In this document: positions 25,401 to 37,400 of the stretch, one piece after another
Numbering within the stretch: position 1 is the stretch's first letter
Layout of the letters: every line of letters begins with the position of its first letter
Assembly (NCBI RefSeq): GCF_001039355.2
Contig: NW_019773537.1
Coordinates: forward strand, 374,506-438,505
Direction: 5' to 3'
Source of the DNA: Lingula anatina
Lineage: Eukaryota > Brachiopoda > Lingulata > Lingulida > Lingulidae
Length of the DNA: 64,000 bases
The notes under the pieces: generated by a model
The model's input: only the letters and a program-made list of their open reading frames with translations
What the model was told of the DNA's origin: nothing
Databases searched by the model: none
Program-made: the position numbers and the translations under genes

Positions 25401-26239
25401 AGTATTGACATAGAGACAGCTAAGGCCATGCTGGGGCTACTGCTGGGTAAAAAGTGGCCCATGTTTGGCATGTTTAATCAGTTCCTTGAGGTGAGACATT
25501 AAAAAAGTATAGATTCTATAATTTACTTTAAACAGTTCTGTCAAGAATCAGGACTGTTTAAATTTCCACTCCCATGATGAAACTCCACTTTTCTAATACC
25601 AGAAATGTGAGCAACAGGTTCACGAAATTAAACTGTGGTCTCGTAATTCTTTTTATTGGTCAGTGTTTTTTCTATGATTGACTAATAAGAAATTTAAGAA
25701 TGTCTCAAGCATATATTTTCTCTAACCAAAATAAATTCCAGAATTCTTCACTACAAAACATTGCCAATATATGTTCAGCAGCATACAAATAAGAGTAGAA
25801 CATGCCATAAGCTATGAACTGTAGATCTTTATGGTATTTTGTATGCCAGAGACATTTTGAAATGGTTTTATATGAACATTGCCCTGTTATTTCAGCAATC
25901 CAAATATAAAGTAATGAACAAAGACCAGTGGTGCAATGTCCTGGAGTTCAGCAGAACAATCAAACCAGACCTGTCCAATTATGATGAAGATGGTGCTTGT
26001 GAGTTATTCATTTCTTTTTTTTTTTTCAATCGCCCATAGGGAATTTAAACTGAAATAAAAAGAAGTTTAATTGCAACCCATTTGATTTAATCATGTAAAA
26101 CAACTTCTGTGTGATCACAAAATTAACTTGAAAAAAAAAATTCTTATTTTGAAAAATGTTTTACTTTTTTTCAGGGCCAGTTTTATTAGATGAATTTGTG
26201 GAATGGACAAGAGAGCAGCAGCAGCAGTCGATGGGATAA
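21448..26239 (+). CDS. DCUN1D4/5: DCN1-like protein 4/5 (defective in cullin neddylation)
   Basis: Co-E3 that binds the cullin C-terminus and the NEDD8 E2 (UBE2M/UBE2F) and speeds cullin neddylation. Eight coding exons: 21448-21521, 21959-22050, 22465-22538, 22885-22976, 24980-25088, 25386-25490, 25896-25998, 26175-26239. All junctions are in frame, giving 237 residues, the length I recall for human DCUN1D5. The N-terminus [14 protein letters not shown] is basic and NLS-like, as in DCUN1D4. The PONY domain spans about residues 45-230, with [18 protein letters not shown]-like, [26 protein letters not shown] (residues 189-203) and [14 protein letters not shown], all family hallmarks. The fourth exon has a second copy at 24279-24370 beyond the assembly gap; the first copy is used here, but either gives the same frame. 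A possible AATAAA lies at 27387-27392. Confidence 0.95.
21768..21893. repeat. Direct repeat, 2 copies of about 66 bp
   Basis: CTTTGTTCT...TTGCTTTATTATTTATGAAATTTAT occurs at 21768 and again at 21834 with few changes. It lies in the intron between DCUN1D exons 1 and 2. Confidence 0.75.
22422..22460. repeat. (TTA)n microsatellite at a 3' splice site
   Basis: About 13 TTA units end five bases before the acceptor of DCUN1D coding exon 3 (exon begins at 22465, after ACAAAG). The repeat occupies the place of the polypyrimidine tract. Confidence 0.92.
22650..23123 (+). repeat. DCUN1D exon-4 duplication, left copy, with three 67-bp units
   Basis: Intron sequence plus exon 4 (22885-22976). The 3' part of the exon with its donor then repeats in tandem: ATGGGCTTCTTCAC begins at 22927, 22994 and 23061, a period of 67. 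The extra units carry the exon end and GTAAGTATAT donor but no acceptor. The array runs into the assembly gap. Confidence 0.93.
23124..24039. other. Assembly gap (916 N)
   Basis: A run of N between two similar copies of DCUN1D exon 4. The flanking duplicated sequence suggests the assembler failed in the 67-bp array. Confidence 0.99.
24040..24508 (+). repeat. DCUN1D exon-4 duplication, right copy, with three 67-bp units
   Basis: From AAAATTGGGTTTTCTAAAAT onwards this repeats 22650-22985 with a few percent substitutions and small indels. It includes an intact 92-base exon copy (24279-24370, acceptor TTTTTTAG, donor GTAAGT). Units start at 24321, 24388 and 24455, again 67 apart. The last two donors read GTTAGT instead of GTAAGT. 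Confidence 0.92.
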
Positions 26240-27430
26240 ATTATGATAAATTCATCACAAAGACAAAAATTATAGATGCTGTTTATAAACATAAAAGCTG
26301 CTTTATGATCCTTTAGCAACAGTAACCCTGTTATTTTTGTTTGTTTTTTTGTGTTGCTCCAAGGATGGTGATTGGAGAGAATTTTTCTCTCATGAATTCT
26401 TCCAAAGGAGCATTATTATTTGTTGATATGTGTATTTTTCAAGTGAAGACAGTGGGGAAGAACCCAAATTGACTATTTTCTTTTTTCCTTCTGCTTCAAA
26501 ACTGCTGGTGTTTGTTTACTTTCTAACTGTTGTCAGGTTTGTGTACTCTTTCTATAAATATCAAAGTATTCGTGCTTAAAATCCATATGGGAGCATAGCC
26601 ACAGAACCCTCGCCGTGCCTATAACAGGGATTTAGATCTGAAAATTATAGAACATATTCAGCGGGTGAGATAAACAGTAGCTCTTGACAGAACTGTTTTA
26701 AACCTATGTGGTTAATAAGAAATAGTTGTTTTATACTGCAATATTTGCAGGAATGAGCTGCAATTTCTATGTCATTAAGCAAACAAGCAAATTGTTTTCA
26801 GTTTTGTCTTCATATTATACATTAACTGATAATGAACTTGGAGGAGATTTTTTGAAGTTCAAGTAGTGGAAACTAGACCAGATTAATGTTTGCATGCATG
26901 CTTTAACTCTAAATCTAGTCTTTTATGAATTGGTAATTAGTTTTATGTTAGAATTAAATCAATACTGAAATTTTAGTTCATGGGTGACTTTTCCCTTTAT
27001 GATTTCCTCTGGCTGTAGAAGTAACTTTTGAATGCAGTTTTACCTGGTGAGAAGTAAGGTATTTCTCTACCCCACCACAATATTGACACAATCATTTTGG
27101 GCTTCCATGATTACACAGGTATAATGCTTTTGCACTTTGGGTCATCTTAGGTAAAAGCTGGTCTTTCAAGTAAAAATTTGAGTGAAATGTTTTTGTTTGA
27201 ACAAAGTGTTGGTGTAGACAGATGTCATTTGGAATAATCACTTTTTTTCACAACTCGATGAAGTTGCAATTTTCTGAAGGTGCATTCATATATAATTATT
27301 CATATATGTATAAAATGTTTTTTCAGAAATTAAAACCACTGTTATTAACAGTCATTCTTTTTCCTGAAACTGTTATGAATATGGTAAATAAAAGTGTATA
27401 CTACAAGTTTACAATTTTCTTTGAATAATG
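26240..27430 (+). other. DCUN1D 3' UTR and flank
   Basis: No coding signal. The first good AATAAA after the stop that I would choose is at 27387-27392, which would give a 3' UTR of about 1.15 kb. Confidence 0.4.
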
Positions 27431-27486
27431 AATTAGTTTGCAGTTGCTATTTGGTAGCATGTCCATTTGACATTAAGGCTGTATTC

Positions 27487-27681
27487 CCAGAGCTTTTAGA
27501 TCGATCTATCCCCGCGGGGAGACTCACTAGATTACTGTCAGAAAATCCGGCTTAAATGTCCGTCCCGCCTACTGCAAGCTGCAAGGGGGTAATTAAATTC
27601 CGCGTCTGCCCGGCTGACAGCTGTTTAGCGTGAACCCCCAGAGGGTTAGGTCGATCTAAAGTAGATCGATCTAATCTCTGG
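27487..27681. mobile_element. MITE-like inverted-repeat element
   Basis: The left end CCAGAGCTTTTAGATCGATC is matched at the right end, as its reverse complement, by CCAGAG-A-TTAGATCGATCTA, so about 20 bases of terminal inverted repeat flank 195 bases. No coding capacity. No clear target duplication, so the class is open. Confidence 0.4.
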
Positions 27682-27699
27682 AAATGGGGTCTAAGACTG

Positions 27700-28125
27700 G
27701 GCTCCCTCCACCTCATTCCCCTTGAATGGAGTGGAATTTAATCACCTCACACGTCTCCAGTGGCGGATTTGGTGGGGTGTCAGGGGGTCCTGCCCACCCC
27801 ACTCCCTCCGAGTTCTGAAAAAAATCATAGCAATGGTACCCTCTTGAAATTAGAATTTTGACTAGCTGAATAATACTTCTATACCGTGCCAAATGGCACC
27901 GTTCAATCTCTGAAATACTAAATTTCTTCGGGGCCCTTCAGCGGGTCCGCGGACCTCCCCTTCAAATGATCCCGTAGCCGCCCCTGCGTCACCCCTTGAA
28001 TAAAATAGACTTACTCCACCTGCCATCCCCTTGAATGAAATGGATTCTCCCCACGTATCACCCCTAGAGTGGAATGGACTCGCCCCACCTTTTAACCCTA
28101 GAGTGGAATGGACTTATACCAAGTG
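27700..28125. repeat. Degenerate minisatellite interrupted by an insertion
   Basis: Units built around CCCCTTGAATGNAATGGA or CCCTAGAGTGGAATGGACT, each followed by a CCAC/CACC stretch, occur once at 27705-27750 and about four times at 27988-28120, roughly 35-45 bases apart. The gap between the two blocks holds the inverted-repeat element at 27758-27986. Confidence 0.6.
27758..27986. mobile_element. hAT-like MITE remnant (uncertain)
   Basis: The left end CAGTGGCGGATTTGG and the reverse-complemented right end CAGGGGCGGCTACGGGAT share the CAGNGGCGG pattern typical of hAT-type termini. The 229-base element has no open frame. I cannot see an 8-base target duplication. Confidence 0.35.
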
Positions 28126-31100
28126 GGTTATTCTTAACACTGAGAACGAGGTGGTCACCCTCAATACAAAGTATAAAACAAAGAATTTTTAAGGTATCAT
28201 TTAAAACAGGACAACTATGAAAAAAATAATGATGAAGAAAATTTTAAAAAAACGTCAAAAAATGCGATTTTCCACGTAAACAAAGCTTGATTTATGACAC
28301 CCGTTACCAGGTCTGTCCTTTTAAAATGCCAGTAATAAATCTGGGCATATGTGATTTTTTTTCACATGTGGGAAGACTGATTTTGGGGGGTGTTGGAATT
28401 TAATACTTTGTCTTTCTTAACTTTAGTGTAATTTGAATGTTAGTTTTCATGCCTTGTACGCACAGAAATTCTCTAAATAGTGTCCATCTAAATTAAAGAT
28501 TGAGGAAAACGAAAAAGGTGTAATCTTTTCGATTCACATCCTGATATATCATAAGTACCGTACAAGGTGTACAAATGTAAAACTGAGTGAGGAAAAAGGC
28601 GAAATGCTATTCTGAACTTAAGCAAAAATTATACATCCGAAAACGGGCAGATCGAGAATTTACTCGTATTCGTACTTCATGAGGTAACGGACTGCATCTT
28701 TCTAACCATAATCTCAATACGGAAGCATTTTCTGTTAACTTCAACTTTTACAAATTGCAAAAGTTAAAAGCTATTTTGCGCTTTAATTTGAGGCACAAAA
28801 TGCATTTCAAATTATAGGATCTAATTATTCAGCACATCAAAATTATTTGTGCTTCTGAGTCTATTGGCTCTAATTGCTCCCCCATAAAAAGCGCATTTAT
28901 TTTAATAAATGTCAGCTACAAGTGTTATTGTTAGATACTGATATTTATACATGTGATGAAAATAGAATTGACTTCCATAGTGTTAATTATAATGACACGG
29001 TAGCTGATCGACTTTATAAACACTCTTACTAGAGTATCTTCCAGAAATGTGGTGAAAAATTGTGATTTTATCTTTAAGTTGAAAGTTATGATATGCAGAC
29101 ACTGAAAATTATCGATAAAATGCGTGTAGGCCTATTCGAAACTGTTGTGGCAACGGGTTACTTAAATGATAAAGACCATTAAATCAGTGGTTTTCAGTGA
29201 AATCTAACCTGCAATCATTTAACCTTGTACCTATCAAACTGTAGTATTCGGAATCTGTTGTTGTCATCAGGTCGTAGCACTGATTATATCTTTCAAACCA
29301 CGTTTATCTCTCCAAGAAATCAAGATTGAGATAGACGCACCTGGCGTACTTCGTGGACAAGTAAGTAATTTTGAGGCGCAACACCGTTCACTAAGAACAC
29401 GCCGTTAGGGCTCAGACACAAAATACAGAGGGGAAAAAGGGTGGACCGTTGACAAAAATTGATCCATTAGTTAAAATGTATATTATGTTTTCGATCTTTG
29501 CTCTTAGAGACAAACGCAAGTTTGTGAATAGGTCCTTTGTTATGCATCTAACTACAAAGTAATTTTAAATTTATTTTAAACTTGGTATATAATCACCAGG
29601 CCCGTAGCCAGCAATTTCAAAAGGGGGGTTCTTTTTCTGAAAAAGTGGACCTTTTCCCATAACAACCTTAATGTACCTAGATCAAATTTTACCCAGAATG
29701 GACCTTTTCCCAGCAAAAGGGGCGGTTCTTTCGAACCCCCCGAACCCCCCTGGCTACGGGCCTGATCACGTTCATCCATACAGCTTAAAAAAGTTGTTAT
29801 CTACAAGTCTTTTTAAAATCTTTTATCACATTGTTTTTTTTTTTTAATTAATTTTATCATTTTTTCTTGACTTAACCTGGCACGTTATTTTTGAGAACCC
29901 TAATTTTAGCCGACGCAACTTTTTAGTTAAAAAATTTTAAAAACTAGAGAAAAAGCGTTCCTTTCTTTTCTTCTGATTTATGGTGGAACACTCACCTCTC
30001 AAAGGCTTTTTTTTTTTAATAATTAAAATGATAAATTTGAGCCAGGGAAAATATCAAATGCTATCAGTTGTCTCTGTTTTTTAACTTCCGACAGTGTAGA
30101 TAGTCACGGTGTCTGCTATTGTTTGTTTTGATGCAGAAACTTAAAAAAGGACAACTATAAATCTTACGTTTTTGTTTTTAGATATATAAGATAGTGGAGT
30201 ACCTTGCGTAAAAATGTAATGTTAACTTTAACTGCCGTATATAAAGCCTTTCAGGAGGAAAATTCAATCATAAAATCCATTTGAAATGGCTGATAATAAC
30301 GTATTAAACTAATTCATCATTAAGGAATCCAAGATATCATGGAGGATTACAGGTGGCACTCTGCATTTATATGACTTTAAAAACTGTTGATATAAAAATC
30401 ACTAATGATCCTCCACGTTTTCCCTTCCAAAATTGAAACCTAACTCGTCTACACTTTGCCTTTAGACGATAAAGCATCCAATTATTGTGGCAAAATACTT
30501 AATTAAAACATTTTTAGTTAAAATATTTTTCTCTAAGGCTCAAATGATTTATTTTCTTCACACATTTGAAAGCTGAATCCAAACGCGTTTTTTAACACTA
30601 AAATCTGAATTTCGATCCAGATCAGATTTTATGTCTGTTTAACGACATTGTAAGGCTCTGGTGGTTCCCTTCACCCTGTATATCAGAACTATATACATGA
30701 TATAGCACGAAAGGTGTCCCACTAGTTTTGGCAATGCTGAAATACAAAGCATATGACAAAGCGACTTTGATGCTCTGGGTGATGACCTTGAATTTCGATG
30801 TTTTTCCAGAAAAACTAACGGAATTTTATTGCTGCTAACATGGTGTTTTTTAGTTATTTGATAGTGATCAGTCACATAACGTAATTTATTGATACAAAAT
30901 AAACGCCCTTTTTGGCTCCAAACACGGATTTTCCGTAAATGATTGTAAACAAAATAAATAGATAAATAAAACCCATAGTTACAGGTCCGCATTATGCGTA
31001 GAATAGGTATTGACGATTTGTTACCAAGCCTTGTTTACAAACTGAAGGAAATAATCATATAATAACAAAAGCAAGGTCTGTTCTGTTGTAGTGAAAATGA

Positions 31101-32940
31101 CTCACAGAAGTGTTTTCCAACTTAACATAGTAAAATTAACAAAAACTTCCTTATTTCTATTAAACCTGACGCACGCAGATGGATTACAAAGATGCCAAAT
31201 TAATAGATGAGTAACATCGATTTTCTATAATAACCTGAAGTAGTTTTGTCCGTAACTATTAACGAACGTCTGCGGTGTCATGGACTTTATATTATGTTGT
31301 ATTTCTTCCTGGTTTACCCTTTCTTACCTGCCCCACCTACGCCTATAGATGTGTGTCCTGTTGATTTGTTAATATCGCCGTTCAAAGAAAATTTTATTTT
31401 TCTTGATGCTCTAGTTAGAATTGTCCATGTTGTATATAAGTATGTTGCAGTCATTTTATCGGACTCTGTCAAAATGTATTTTCTTTGGTCATTGTATCCA
31501 TGCCCGTGGTCTCGTGTATAATGGGCGTACGCCCAGTCAGATGTCAATGCAGCGACTCTTGCTTACGCACGCAATGAGGTGGTTTATTTTTACAACCAAC
31601 CAAACAAACCCAGAAAGAATACCTGCCCTGCGTTTTAAGAAAGTTGACACTAAAATTGCCCAGGTACAGGTAGTAGGTGGTGAATCATGGCTATTTTTGT
31701 TCTCCAAATAAAGCTCTGCCGCATATTGATTATTACCTATTTATACCTGCTGAGAAATGGCTGAGCTCATCGAAATGTCCATCGCACAATTGAAAATATT
31801 TCTATTCGCAAAATGAATGCTGATCTCAGGGAATTTTTCTGGGCGTTTTCGACTTCTTATATATACTCTTTTACTAAGCTAATTTAACAACAATGGGTTT
31901 GAATCTGGATTGTGCGCTTAAAATTCGTGAATTGAAGATAACATTAATACTGTTGAGTTCTCCGGGTTCGTGAGGGCGTTTTATTCGTATATTAGTATTA
32001 GAAACGGGACCGATTGCCGGATTTTAAACAGTTTTCCTTCACTGAGAATGAAGGGGTTTTCAAAAGCTTCATGTACTACCTCTCCACACAGAAGCACGCA
32101 TTCGCACGCATACGCGCAACTCACGCAAGCGCAAACACCCATATGTGATTTATGCGATTATGATTCAAATGTCCTCAGACTCTCTTGTTATCTCTCTCAC
32201 CCTGCATTTAAAGTAAGAAAATAGTTCACAAAAAGCAATAACGTGTCCAATTTTTGCAAACAAATGACATAATTTAGTTATAACAATTTCTGGTCAAAAG
32301 TTATCTTTTTTTATGATATCAGACAGCATAGGCCAACATTAGCTTATGTAAAATACAGAGGTCAACAAATAGCAGCCCGGATATATAATATAATAAAAAA
32401 TTATTTGCAGCTGAAGAGAAGCGACGAAACACATTCCACGTGTTTGTCAGGTAAAAGAAATCGGATCGGAAGGTCTATTTTCTCCTGGGTAAAGGTAGAA
32501 GTCAACAAATAACCGCAGTATGTCATTGTTATCTTAAGGGGAAACAATTGAGGAGCGCCTGGGCCACATTGTAACAACTAACGGATAAGGTTTTTCACCC
32601 ACATTCTCAGCATATATTGAAATACCGCGATATCAAAACAATCTGTAGTTACAATTTTCAGGTTCGATACAAACAAGGAAATGTCCCGCCGTAAGATAAT
32701 TATTTATCGCTTTTAAATCAGCGTTGAGAATATGATTGGTGTATTAATACATGTAGCCTTGGGGTTTATGTAATAAAGGTTTCTTTGCAGACTCTGGCCC
32801 TTCAAAATCTTTTAAGTGCTCTGCGGACCGTTACTTCCGCCTGTCCATAAATCTTACCTGTGGACAATGCAGTAAGCATGAAGCCTTTTATAATGATATT
32901 CGCTGAAAGGGGAAGTACATTAACGCGTCATTTTACGACA
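28126..32940. other. Gene desert between DCUN1D and the MACPF gene
   Basis: About 4.8 kb in which I see no supported exon on either strand. Open frames at 30639-30992 and 31246-31711 have no recognisable motif or splice context. The only clear structure is the MITE at 29597-29764. Confidence 0.5.
29597..29764. mobile_element. MITE with 15-bp terminal inverted repeats and 5-bp target duplication
   Basis: A 168-base element begins CAGGCCCGTAGCCAG and ends with its exact reverse complement CTGGCTACGGGCCTG. It is flanked on both sides by ATCAC (29592-29596 and 29765-29769), a perfect 5-bp target site duplication. The short minus-strand reading across it has the look of a spurious peptide. Non-autonomous DNA transposon; superfamily not assigned. 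Confidence 0.8.
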
Positions 32941-32965
32941 CGGGGCGGAAATAAAAAGACAGGGG

Positions 32966-32973
32966 TATATAAA
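32966..32973 (+). promoter_or_regulatory. TATA box of the MACPF gene
   Basis: TATATAAA in GC-rich surroundings (AGGGG...GGGGCG), 77 bases before the predicted ATG at 33050. That leaves room for a start site about 30 bases downstream and a short leader. Confidence 0.65.
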
Positions 32974-33049
32974 GGGGCGTTTTTGGAGGGTGTTGATCAG
33001 AATCGAAGAAACTATAAACAGGTGAAAAACTGGAACAAGCAGCAACAAA

Positions 33050-34381
33050 ATGCACCTTGGGAGATACGTGGGGAGAGCGGCATTACTTTATGCCGTTCTC
33101 TGTTTCTTTTTTGTAACGAACACAGCGGGTACGTAGCCTTCAGTCAATCTAAAATTTTATTTCAATAATTTATTTTGATTCAAATAGATAAATAGAGTTT
33201 AGTAGTTCTGTACGGTCATTTTTTAAAGCTTTATGGAACAACAGCTCGACTTAGGTAATCTATGTTGTCTACTATGAGTTTTTTTCATCATTCCAGCTAT
33301 CGATCCAACCATCATCAGTATGATAGTAAAGTTAGCCGGCAGCAAGCTTCTGGGGAGCATACAGAGCGGTATCCAAGACGGCAAGTTCGGAAACCTGACG
33401 GATTCCTTCATCTCCAATTTTATCACAAAGATAACTGATGAAATTTTGAACAAAAATCACAAGGATGACATTAGTCAGGAGTTGAATGACTTTCTGGGCA
33501 AATTTCAAAATGAAAGTGACGCTAAGAGGGAGGATTTGACAGCGGAGTTGAAAGCTATTGCTAAAGACATTAGCGCTAAGCATGACACTCTAATGGGAGG
33601 ATCGGTAAGAGTCTGTCTTAGTTTTCCTCTTTTCTTCCTTTTATACTCTCTCTTTTTCTCTCTCACTCTCTCTTAATTACAAATTAACATTCAGATCTTC
33701 ACAAACGTATGTAATATATCGGTGACTCTCGTATATGCGTTTATCAACGCGCTATTGAAAAAATATTACAACTAATATTCTTTTGCAGGCCACAGTCGAC
33801 GTTATTCCCAGTAAAGGATTTAACTATGATGGAGAAATGTTCTCTCCTCCAGAATACAAGATCAAGACCGAATGGGCCCCAGAACCGTAAGTGCAAACAT
33901 TGGCAACACTTTCTATGCTTTTTCGTGTGGGGTTTCAGAAACTTTACGTCCTTTTTACTTCATCAAATTCTGCAATTTGTTTTTTCGCCGACAGCGAAGA
34001 CATCATTTTTTGACTGGATTTGTCGAATCAATTTAGCTTAAAGTTATATTTTAAAATTCACACGAGTTTTAGTATTTAGTTCTATAATATGGTTTGACTC
34101 ACAGGGGCCGAAAGTAAAAAACTGTGCAGTTTAATACCAAAGCTCACCAATTCACTAAATAACAACATAGCACCAATTTAAAGTACTTAAGAATATTAAT
34201 CTCTTTTTTACAGTGAAGATGCTGAGATAGACCCCGGTCCTGCATTTGAAGCTAACAAAGGGCTTGGAAGCGTTCTACTGAATGGTTGCTACAAGCCCTC
34301 TTTCTCCGTCAACGATCCTTGTTACGCCGCCAAGCGACTCCTGCCTAAGTGCCAGGTAAAGTGAATAGGCTTTATGGGCAT

Positions 34382-34412
<31 letters not shown>

Positions 34413-37400
34413 CAAATGGGAGTGAATCATAATGTTAACGGCTATGCACACGGTTAGCGTTCAGCTGAGCTACGACAACCTGTAGCTCAGCATGCGAGTC
34501 ATGATCAGGTTGAAATAAATTGGATAACGGTCACTTAAATTTACCCGAAGGTCACCGTGTGTGTTGAGACTTATTTATTCTTACATTTTTATTGGAATAC
34601 CCCATAAAAGAAAGAAGAGAAGAACAGTGCTGCATGAAATAGTGCCCAAAAAACTTGACCGAAAGGCTGGTAAAATTTTTGGTTAAAGTTGACCAGGTTT
34701 CCAACTTTAATATCATAAGCATGTTGACTTTTAAAACAAAATCATGATTAAATTTGCATCTTTTCTTTTTCTTGATTAGCACATCCTTGACAGTTCTAAC
34801 TTTATCGGAGTTGGTTTTGACGGACGCGGTGACTACAGCTCGGAATCCAGAAAGAAATCCATTATCCAGAGAGTCTGCAACAGAGGAGGAGTGTAAGTTT
34901 TATCTTTGTCATTTTCCAGATGTCTCTTGCCTAAATTATCGCCTCTGACAGAAATTGTAAAAATTGAAAATAGTTTGCATATATTTCTGTTCACTGTAAC
35001 CGGTATCAAGAACCGTAATGTTTTAAAACTAGTGTAAAAACCCTTCTACAACAACGCTCGCATCTGATGTATGATATTTAAATGCGCGCTTGTCAAGTTA
35101 TGCGCCTTTCAGTCAAGATTATGTTGCTACAGAGTATGTCAACAAGACTTTAGGGAATTTTTTAAAACACAAGGCTGTCGGTTAGAAACTGTATATGTAT
35201 CATTTACGTGAGATTAATGAAATATTAATTTGTTTTGTGAAGTGTTTACTGAACAAGATACAAGCGGTCAACTAATAAATGCGCGCCCAGTTATTTCTGA
35301 CATAGTTCACACGCCAAAGCATATTAATAGGTCAAAAAAGAAGAAATTCCCATTCATATTTTTCTTTTAAACATTTGAAGTTCATTTCTTTATTTTTGTT
35401 CATTATACTTACAGTGGCACTAATTATATAACTCAAGTTTGTAGTGCCGTCTTTCTAGTGCTATATCGCTAATAATTACGCAAATCTTTGTTTCTAGTGT
35501 CATCTAGATAAATGTGACTCCAACTGATAGATATACATTTTTAAATCTGCAGTTACAAAGGGAAAGCCGTGCCTGACAGCATGACTGTTCTGGGTATCTA
35601 TGACACTGACGTGAAAACGCAGTCCTTCAACTCCATCCACAAGTATCAGGAGTATCTTGAAGAGAAAGCCTCCGTTGCCAAGTCCAAATACATGTTTATC
35701 GAAGCCATTACCAAGGCAACGGGACACGCTTCAGCAGGAATTCTCGGTAGGTTGTGGGGATTTTCTTCATGTGAAAAACAACCCGTTCATTAATAGAAGA
35801 ATATGATTACTGTTCGTTTCGTGGGAAACAAACATAGTGAAGAATCTCACGATAGCATCTGCACATCTGATATTGTTATTATTATTATGATTACTTGTTT
35901 TTCGTTTTTTAACTTACCTGCATTGCACCAAATCAAATGTAAATATGAACGCCATTAATCATGCTTTTGAAATGGACGCAAAGAAACAACCAGGACTCCA
36001 TAAGCATATATCACTCACATCTGTGTCTGTATTTTGATATGGTACATGTAATTGCTTGCGACTTACACATTATCGCATTTTGTCTATCATAAGCACCGGA
36101 TGGAAGAACATATTTATATTTAATAAATAAGAGAGAGAGAGAGAGAGAGAGCGACCGAAGATTTTTGTTGACAGCTATCACTATAATCAGTAGCGATACT
36201 ACAGCTAGTGTTTGTTTCGCTGGTTGCGGTTATTCTATCGTTCCGCCACAGGAATCACGAGGTGATCAAGTACAGCAATCTTACGATGAAGATCAAATAC
36301 AAAACCCATACTTGATACTTTTTAAATGGTCGCAATTACAAAACCTGATTTAAAAATCATGAATACCTTTCATTTGTCCCTGTATTATAATTATTTGAGA
36401 TTTATAACATTAGCCAATTTTACCAATTGTAAGAGATGGATCAAAGAATATTAAATCCAATCCTTTTTTTTATTTTTTATAAATGATTAGGTATATGTGT
36501 GTGTGTGTTTGAGAGAGAGAGAGAGAGAGAGTGAGAGAGAGAGAGATGTGTCTTTGTCTACTGATATTACATGATACACATTCAACTGATAGTGGTTGTC
36601 TCGCCAGGGCGTTGTGACATTTCACTATTCTGTCGTTCCGGCAGGGGAATCAGGTCTCCGTGACGTGAACAAGTTCAGTTATCTCTAGATGAAAATCATG
36701 TGCATGTACCGTTGACAGTCCTAGATATGATGAAAAGAATGTTTTTTTCATCTGATGCTTTGAATTTCTTTTACTTTTTCTTTTCTAATGATTTTCTTCC
36801 TGACCCCGTGCAATATGGAGATAACTGTGATAGGTAAATAACAAACTACATCAGCAGAACTTGAAAGATACCTCGTCATTTTATTGGTTTACTTTGCATT
36901 TTGATAAGTCTTTTTCTCTTGCCTGTACTAGGTTTAGCTGGCGGTGGAGGAGGAGCTAGTATGCAAGCTTCCGCGTCGGGGTCGGGGCAGTCGACGTCGT
37001 TTTCTTCCTCAGCCAGCGGGTACCAGACTGAAAGCTTTAAACAGACTTACCTGTCTACGCTAGAGGTTGACGTGATCAGGTAAGAGACGCCGAAACTTGT
37101 GGAAAGACTTTTTTGAGATAGGCCTACTGTTGATTAAAAATCTTTGTAAATTTAAAATGATGTTACTCGTTTGTTATGAATGGAAATGTACCTTGCCCCT
37201 CACATTAGTCAAACATACATCTATATTCTAACATATAAAAAATTCTGCATATTTATGCATTTTGTTTTCAACCAAAGTTTTTAGCTGTAAGAAAATTTAC
37301 AGATAGGTACTTCGAAACCATGACAGCGCAGTCGTTTTATGTAATAGAACGGACACAAATGCTTTGACAGATTATTTGTTTTAAGGCAGCTTTTGGTAAA

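Noticed and set aside
29576-29779. Short minus-strand peptide rich in Gly/Pro/Leu
   Set aside because: It lies wholly across the MITE and its flanks and is explained by the element's sequence.
30639-31711. Several 77-117 residue open frames in the gene desert
   Set aside because: No motif, no splice context, and frames overlap on both strands.
32860-33168. 102-residue open frame overlapping MACPF exon 1
   Set aside because: It is in another frame from the signal-peptide exon, covers the TATA box, and has no splice support.
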